Assembly: GCF_019665785.1 (NCBI RefSeq)
Contig: NZ_CP081149.1
Span: 2,914,001 to 2,978,000 of the forward strand
Source of the DNA: Deefgea piscis
GTDB lineage: Bacteria; Pseudomonadota; Gammaproteobacteria; Burkholderiales; Chitinibacteraceae
Direction: 5' to 3'
DNA: 64,000 bases
Shown: positions 59,801 to 64,000 of the stretch, piece by piece
Layout: each line of letters starts with the position of its first letter
How positions within the stretch are numbered: the stretch's first letter is position 1
The notes under the pieces: model-generated
Told to the model about the DNA's origin: nothing
What the model saw: only the letters and a program-made list of their open reading frames with translations
Database searches by the model: none
Made by a program: the position numbers and the translations under genes

Positions 59801-61432
59801 ATGATGAAAAAGTCTGATTGGTGGCGCGGCGCGGTGATTTATCAAATCTATCCACGCAGTTTTATGGATAGCAATAATGACGGCGTGGGCGATTTGCGCG
59901 GCATTTTGCAGCGTTTACCGTATTTGCAATCACTCAATGTCGATGCCTTGTGGATTTCGCCATTTTTTAAATCGCCAATGGCTGATTTTGGCTACGATGT
60001 TAGCGATTATTGCGCGGTTGATCCGCTATTTGGCGACCTAGCCGATTTTGATGCGCTCATTAAAGCGGCGCACAAAGCCAAGCTCAAAATCATCATCGAC
60101 CAAGTGCTATCGCACACCTCTGATCAACACGCTTGGTTTATTGAGAGTCGCAGCTCACGAAACAATGCCAAAGCCGATTGGTATGTTTGGGCTGATCCAC
60201 AACCAGACGGCACGCCACCCAATAATTGGTTATCGGTGTTTGGTGGTAGCGCTTGGCAATGGGATGCGCGCCGCTGCCAATATTATTTGCACAATTTTTT
60301 AAGCAGCCAGCCGGATTTAAATTTCCATAGCAAAGCGGTGCAAAAAGCGCTGCTTGCCGAGTTGGAATTTTGGTTGCTACGCGGCGTAGACGGTTTTCGA
60401 TTTGATGCGTGTATTTTTCATTTTCATGATGCATTGCTGCGCAACAACCCGCCGGCGCTGGTCGCCGACACGACCAGTGTTGCGGCGAGTAATCCTTATG
60501 GCATGCAGCAACATCTGTACGATAAATCGCAACCCGAAAACCTGGCTTTTTTAAAAAAAATCCGCAAACGACTCAATCGCTATCGCGCCACCAGCATCGG
60601 TGAAATTGGCGACGATGATTCGCCCAAACGCATTGCTGAATATACCGAAGGCGGCGATAAATTCCATCAAGCGTATAGCTTTGATTTACTCACCGAAACC
60701 TTTAGCGCTGCGCATATTCGCCAGCGCGTACAAATCATGGAAAGCCAATTTGCCGCATTGGCCAACCCCGGCTGGACGTGTTGGTCGCTGGGCAATCACG
60801 ATGTACCCCGCGTTGCCACGCGCTGGGGCAAAGGCCGCGGCGGCGCGCCCTTTTCTAAGCTAATGATTGCCTTGCAAGGCAGCTTGCGCGGTTCGGTGTG
60901 TTTATATCAAGGCGACGAGCTGGGTCTGCCCGAGGCCGAGATTCCATTTGAATTATTGCAAGACCCATATGGCAAGACCTTCTGGCCCGAGTTTAAAGGC
61001 CGCGATGGTTGTCGCACGCCCATGCCTTGGCATATTAATGCGCCCTTTGCGGGCTTTAGCGGCACTACGCCGTGGTTGCCGATCTCGCCCGAGCAGCAAG
61101 CACTCAGTGTTGATGTGCAAGATAAACCGCGCGATTCAATTTTAAATTTCACGCGGCGATTTTTCGCTTGGCGACGGAAAAATCGATTATTAGTGCTCGG
61201 TGACATCACCTTTTTGGCCGCGCCTGAACCGATTTTGCTGTTTGAGCGCAGCAGCAATGGCGAAAAAATGTTAATCGCGTTTAACCTCAGCGAGAATGAG
61301 CACCGCATCAAACTACCGAAACAATGGCAAAACATCGCCACCATGGATGGCCACGGCCTAATGGGCGGCGCCATCGTCAAGCAATACATCGTGCTACAAG
61401 CTTGGGGCGGTTATTTCGGCAAAATTGAATAA
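59801..61432 (+). CDS. GH13 alpha-glucosidase
   Basis: A 543-residue cytoplasmic GH13 enzyme without a signal peptide. The opening WWRGAVIYQIYPRSFMDSNN and GVGDLRGI is typical of oligo-1,6- and alpha-1,4-glucosidases. Catalytic residues: Asp in GVDGFRFDACIFHFHD, Glu in TSIGEIGDDDS and Asp in LGNHDVPRVATRWGKG. It likely breaks short malto-oligosaccharides released by GlgX. It is divergent from glgB with a shared 170-base intergenic region. Trehalose- or sucrose-acting relatives cannot be excluded. Confidence 0.88.
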   Translation: MMKKSDWWRGAVIYQIYPRSFMDSNNDGVGDLRGILQRLPYLQSLNVDALWISPFFKSPMADFGYDVSDYCAVDPLFGDLADFDALIKAAHKAKLKIIIDQVLSHTSDQHAWFIESRSSRNNAKADWYVWADPQPDGTPPNNWLSVFGGSAWQWDARRCQYYLHNFLSSQPDLNFHSKAVQKALLAELEFWLLRGVDGFRFDACIFHFHDALLRNNPPALVADTTSVAASNPYGMQQHLYDKSQPENLAFLKKIRKRLNRYRATSIGEIGDDDSPKRIAEYTEGGDKFHQAYSFDLLTETFSAAHIRQRVQIMESQFAALANPGWTCWSLGNHDVPRVATRWGKGRGGAPFSKLMIALQGSLRGSVCLYQGDELGLPEAEIPFELLQDPYGKTFWPEFKGRDGCRTPMPWHINAPFAGFSGTTPWLPISPEQQALSVDVQDKPRDSILNFTRRFFAWRRKNRLLVLGDITFLAAPEPILLFERSSNGEKMLIAFNLSENEHRIKLPKQWQNIATMDGHGLMGGAIVKQYIVLQAWGGYFGKIE

Positions 61433-61552
61433 AATGATCGTGTGCCGATTTGGTGTTGATGCGGTGCCACTCGCACTTAAAACCATCCACACCGAATCAG
61501 CACTGAAGCTACAAAGTATGTGTATATGCTGGTAGCCGCCATTAAATAATAG

Positions 61553-61726
61553 CTAGCGGCATATACCATGGTTAGCGGATGGAATAGAAGCTTCGTTGGT
61601 ATATGAATAGTCCACAACTTGGTTGGCATTATTAATGCCCGTTGCCCGCGTTTCACCTGTTCTGTTGTTGTTATCGTCTAATTTAGAAATTGTAACGGCG
61701 TGTGCTGTGCTAAAAAAAGATGGCGA
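61553..61726 (-). pseudogene. Fragment of a HAF-repeat-like extracellular protein
   Basis: A short open stretch between stops with no start codon. It reads SKLDDNNNRTGETRATGINN and then ANQVVDYSYTNEAS, close to the HAF-repeat pattern (aIN-x2-GqVVGyS). Only one repeat-like unit remains, so I take it as decayed. The remainder of the 61433-61828 gap shows only a small hairpin near 61534-61560. Confidence 0.35.
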
Positions 61727-61828
61727 TTATCACTGCAGTTTTTCGAAACGAGATACGCATTTTGCTAGCCTTACATAAGATGAGAAAGGGCATAAGTAAA
61801 AAATTTTACGTAACAAACATGAAAATAA

Positions 61829-62686
61829 TCACGCATGTGTATTTATGTTTTTTATTGTTTGTAAGCTGGCATCCATTTCGTGAGCCGCTCGCCGGTAAAA
61901 GATGGATTTTTCCGCTTTATTCAGATCTCTATAGTCTTTGCCTGGAATTTTCCCAGTTTCTTGTACAGCGAGCACTTCCGCGTTTCCAACCAAATCTTTC
62001 AATGACAGGTGTGGCGCGTTTGGCACTTCATCATCGGTGCCCTGTATGCCGTTGAGTAATGCGGTGACGCCCTTGAGTAGCTCTTTATTTTCATTCAGTG
62101 TTTTTTCAATCACCGCCAATTGATCTTGGCTTACGGCTTGCACCATCCCTGTGCCGCCCCAGCCACTCGTTCCGCCCCCCGAATCACCTTGCGTGACGAA
62201 ATCGTATTGCCCCTTTGTGACCGACTTGCTATACGCCCGAAACTTGCCATTTTCTACGGTAAAATCCCAAGCCGAGCTAGTCGCAAAATCGTAGCCGCGC
62301 GCTTCATAACCCTTGTCAACAATGCGCTTGTCGGTTAAATAGGTCGTGCCATCTGCACGCGATGCCGAATAAAACTCGGGTAGTGGAAGGACATGACCAC
62401 CGTAATGAAACCCCACATCGGTCATAATGTCGGGTCTTTGTTTGCGCATATCGTAATCGACGCGCTCTAAGGCGCGCTTCATCGTTTCTGCGCCGTCATA
62501 CAGCTGCTGATTGGCCTGCTGCACATCAGCAGGGACGATTGGTTCAGGGTTGATGTGGCGAGGGCCAAGGGTGAGTTGCCCCTCACTATTTAATAGTGCT
62601 CGAAATGCTTTGGCTTCAGCTGTATCAGCGCCATTGTAAGGATTTATTTCAACGGATTCAAAAACCGTACTTGTTCTACGAATCAT
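61829..62686 (-). CDS. Orphan protein of unknown function
   Basis: A 285-residue soluble protein with no signal peptide or membrane helix. Residues 50-85 are helical and charged (VQQANQQLYDGAETMKRALE). A Tyr/Gly-rich middle follows (about 95-170), then a Gly-rich hinge SGGGTSGWGGTG (about 168-180) and a helical C-terminus (VIEKTLNENKELLKGVTALL). I recognise no family. It stands alone in an AT-richer stretch between the glucosidase and cysE, with gene debris beside it, which suggests an accessory gene. An effector or toxin-like role is possible but unsupported. Confidence 0.55.
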   Translation of the reverse strand: MIRRTSTVFESVEINPYNGADTAEAKAFRALLNSEGQLTLGPRHINPEPIVPADVQQANQQLYDGAETMKRALERVDYDMRKQRPDIMTDVGFHYGGHVLPLPEFYSASRADGTTYLTDKRIVDKGYEARGYDFATSSAWDFTVENGKFRAYSKSVTKGQYDFVTQGDSGGGTSGWGGTGMVQAVSQDQLAVIEKTLNENKELLKGVTALLNGIQGTDDEVPNAPHLSLKDLVGNAEVLAVQETGKIPGKDYRDLNKAEKSIFYRRAAHEMDASLQTIKNINTHA

Positions 62687-63143
62687 GAGCTTAATCCTCT
62701 AGTTTTTACGCAATGTGCAACTCTAATATTTGAGCCATTTCAATAAGCTAATTTTGAATTTTGTCTGTTTTAAAAGCGCACTTGCGAAGCAATGCAAAAG
62801 CTAGCTCACATCCTAATTAGCGCCAAAATCATGCCAAATAGCTACAAAAGCTATCGGAAATAATTTCAAAAACTTAATTTATTTTTTCATTGGATGACAG
62901 CAAACATTTGATCTGAACGGGGTCTGCTGTATTCACCATCAAAAATGCACAGATTACGGATTCATCCAATACAAAATCACGAGTCACACTGCGACTTCAT
63001 TCAATGTCGCTCAATCTCAAGTAACCAAGCTCAAGCCGTGCTGCATTAAAAACTCAATCAAGCATCCAGCCGTGCCCTATTCAACAAAGCAGCAATCGAC
63101 AGCTATTGGCAATAAGGGCTGTTGAGCACTCGCTGTAGGGTAT
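62687..63143. other. Gene-free region upstream of cysE
   Basis: About 460 bases with no reading frame I can support. The part 62700-62900 is AT-rich. There is no clear repeat or terminator. Confidence 0.35.
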
Positions 63144-63168
63144 AAAACCGAGTAAAATAGTCAGCTTT
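63144..63168. promoter_or_regulatory. Possible type 1 IscR-binding site upstream of cysE
   Basis: Compared with the E. coli type 1 IscR consensus (ATASYYGACTRWWWYAGTC-RRSTAT), this 25-base stretch fits at about 21 positions, including GA-T-AAAATAGTCAGC in the core. It sits 16 bases before the cysE ATG. In several betaproteobacteria cysE is next to iscR, which would make such control sensible. Judged by eye only. Confidence 0.4.
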
Positions 63169-63183
63169 TCAGCTCCCATTGAA

Positions 63184-63951
63184 ATGACACCCATGCTTGA
63201 GCGTTTGCGTGAAAATATCCGCGTGGTTTTTGACCGCGATCCTGCTGCCCGTTCAACACTGGAAGTCATTACGTGTTATCCGGGGTTTCATGCGCTCACT
63301 TTGCATTTAATCGCCAATAGCTTATGGCGGCGCGATTGGAAACTGCTCGGGCGTATCGTCTCGCACACTTCGCGTTTTCTAACCGGTATCGAGATCCATC
63401 CGGGCGCAACGATTGGTCGTCGGGTCTTTATCGATCACGGCATGGGTACGGTCATTGGCGAGCACGCCATCATTGGCGATGATTGCTCGCTCTATCAAGG
63501 GATTACCTTAGGCGGCTTAGGTCTGGCCTCCAAACCCGGTAAGCGCCACCCTACGCTCGGTAAAGGCGTGGTGATTGGCGCAGGCGCCAAAATCATCGGC
63601 CCGATTGAAATCGGCGACGATGCCAAAATCGGCCCCAATGCCGTGGTGATTAAAGACGTGCCAGCGGGCGCGACGATGGTGGCCAATTTAGCGCGGATGG
63701 TCGACAAAACGCTCGATCAACAACGCGCCGAAAAAGCTGAGCAATTGGGCTTTTCAGCTTATGGTGTGGGCAGTGATATGAATGATCCGATGGTGAAAGC
63801 GATTCATGCGCTACTTGATCATTCAGTCACGACCGATCAACGTCTGGAAATGGTGTTACAACGCTTAGAACAACTCGGCGTAGACTGCAGCCAAGAAAGA
63901 GCCAGCGTGGATCAATTTGATCCCAAACATTTGAATCAAATTGTCGATTAA
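63184..63951 (+). CDS. cysE: Serine O-acetyltransferase
   Basis: A 255-residue enzyme that acetylates L-serine in the first step of cysteine synthesis. The helical N-terminal part ends near residue 60. The left-handed beta-helix has hexapeptides with the catalytic [19 protein letters not shown] and [20 protein letters not shown], and the [19 protein letters not shown] loop. The ATG at 63184 lacks a good ribosome-binding site; the Met codon three triplets later is an alternative. The C-terminus is longer than in the minimal EpsC type. Nothing is recognisable in the 49 bases that follow. Confidence 0.94.
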   Translation: MTPMLERLRENIRVVFDRDPAARSTLEVITCYPGFHALTLHLIANSLWRRDWKLLGRIVSHTSRFLTGIEIHPGATIGRRVFIDHGMGTVIGEHAIIGDDCSLYQGITLGGLGLASKPGKRHPTLGKGVVIGAGAKIIGPIEIGDDAKIGPNAVVIKDVPAGATMVANLARMVDKTLDQQRAEKAEQLGFSAYGVGSDMNDPMVKAIHALLDHSVTTDQRLEMVLQRLEQLGVDCSQERASVDQFDPKHLNQIVD

Positions 63952-64000
63952 ATACAGATTTGACGAATCGATTTGTCGGCATAAATGCGGCCAAATCGTA

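Noticed and set aside
61720..62055. Plus-strand 111-codon frame
   Set aside because: Most of it is antisense to the better-supported orphan gene at 61829-62686 and its composition is not protein-like.

Overview
The window reads as chromosomal DNA of a chitin-degrading betaproteobacterium of the Neisseriales, close to Chitinibacter/Deefgea/Iodobacter. This is inferred from the leuS-lptE-holA order, a complete type II secretion operon, a secreted GH19 chitinase with two chitin-binding modules, and an E. coli-like RlhA. I see no rRNA or tRNA genes, no CRISPR and no prophage.

Layout. 1-5026 (+): the end of leuS, then lptE and holA, a small nucleotidyltransferase/HEPN pair that looks like a MntA-HepT toxin-antitoxin, and rng. 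5027-7573: intergenic repeats, a remnant of a sugar-dehydratase gene, and a secreted low-complexity surface protein behind a long AT-rich leader. 7574-18298 (-): type II secretion operon gspE-F-G-H-I-J-K-L-M-(C-like)-D. 18849-36675 (-): exopolysaccharide/O-antigen cluster with wzz, rmlB, a four-helix-bundle gene, rmlD, rmlA, rmlC, fdtA/C/B-type genes for a dTDP-3-acetamido-3,6-dideoxyhexose, a Wzx flippase, four glycosyltransferases, an EpsG/Wzy-like polymerase, a 4-reductase/epimerase, a PglC-like initiating transferase and a WbpM/PglF-like dehydratase. Then pcm-like (-), a TPP riboswitch with thiC (+), an outer-membrane beta-barrel-like protein (-), rlhA (+), a small MbcA/ParS-like protein, a rhodanese and a DMT permease. 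45280-47277 (+): GH19 chitinase, a likely substrate of the secretion system. 47539-59630 (-): nudF and the glycogen operon glgB-glgX-pgm-glgC-glgA-glgP, with a divergent GH13 alpha-glucosidase (59801-61432). 61433-63951: an orphan gene, gene debris and cysE behind a possible IscR site.

The most unusual feature is a family of G-rich/C-rich heptamer arrays arranged as imperfect palindromes. One pair of arms encloses the four-helix-bundle (S23/23S-intervening-sequence) gene between rmlB and rmlD. Gene-less versions sit in frame inside rmlB and inside rmlD, and between glgC and glgA. The purest arrays inside a reading frame use a heptamer that has no stop codon in any frame. The arrays between genes use one that contains TAG, and there the repeat supplies the rmlB stop and the four-helix-bundle start. 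All four copies have the same orientation relative to transcription. I read this as a candidate mobile or RNA-level intervening element with non-autonomous derivatives.

The genes connect as follows. The T2SS exports chitinase, and the imported sugars can feed glycogen synthesis and breakdown. The polysaccharide cluster makes a surface glycan whose predicted sugars include dTDP-Fuc3NAc or dTDP-Qui3NAc and a UDP-6-deoxy-HexNAc.
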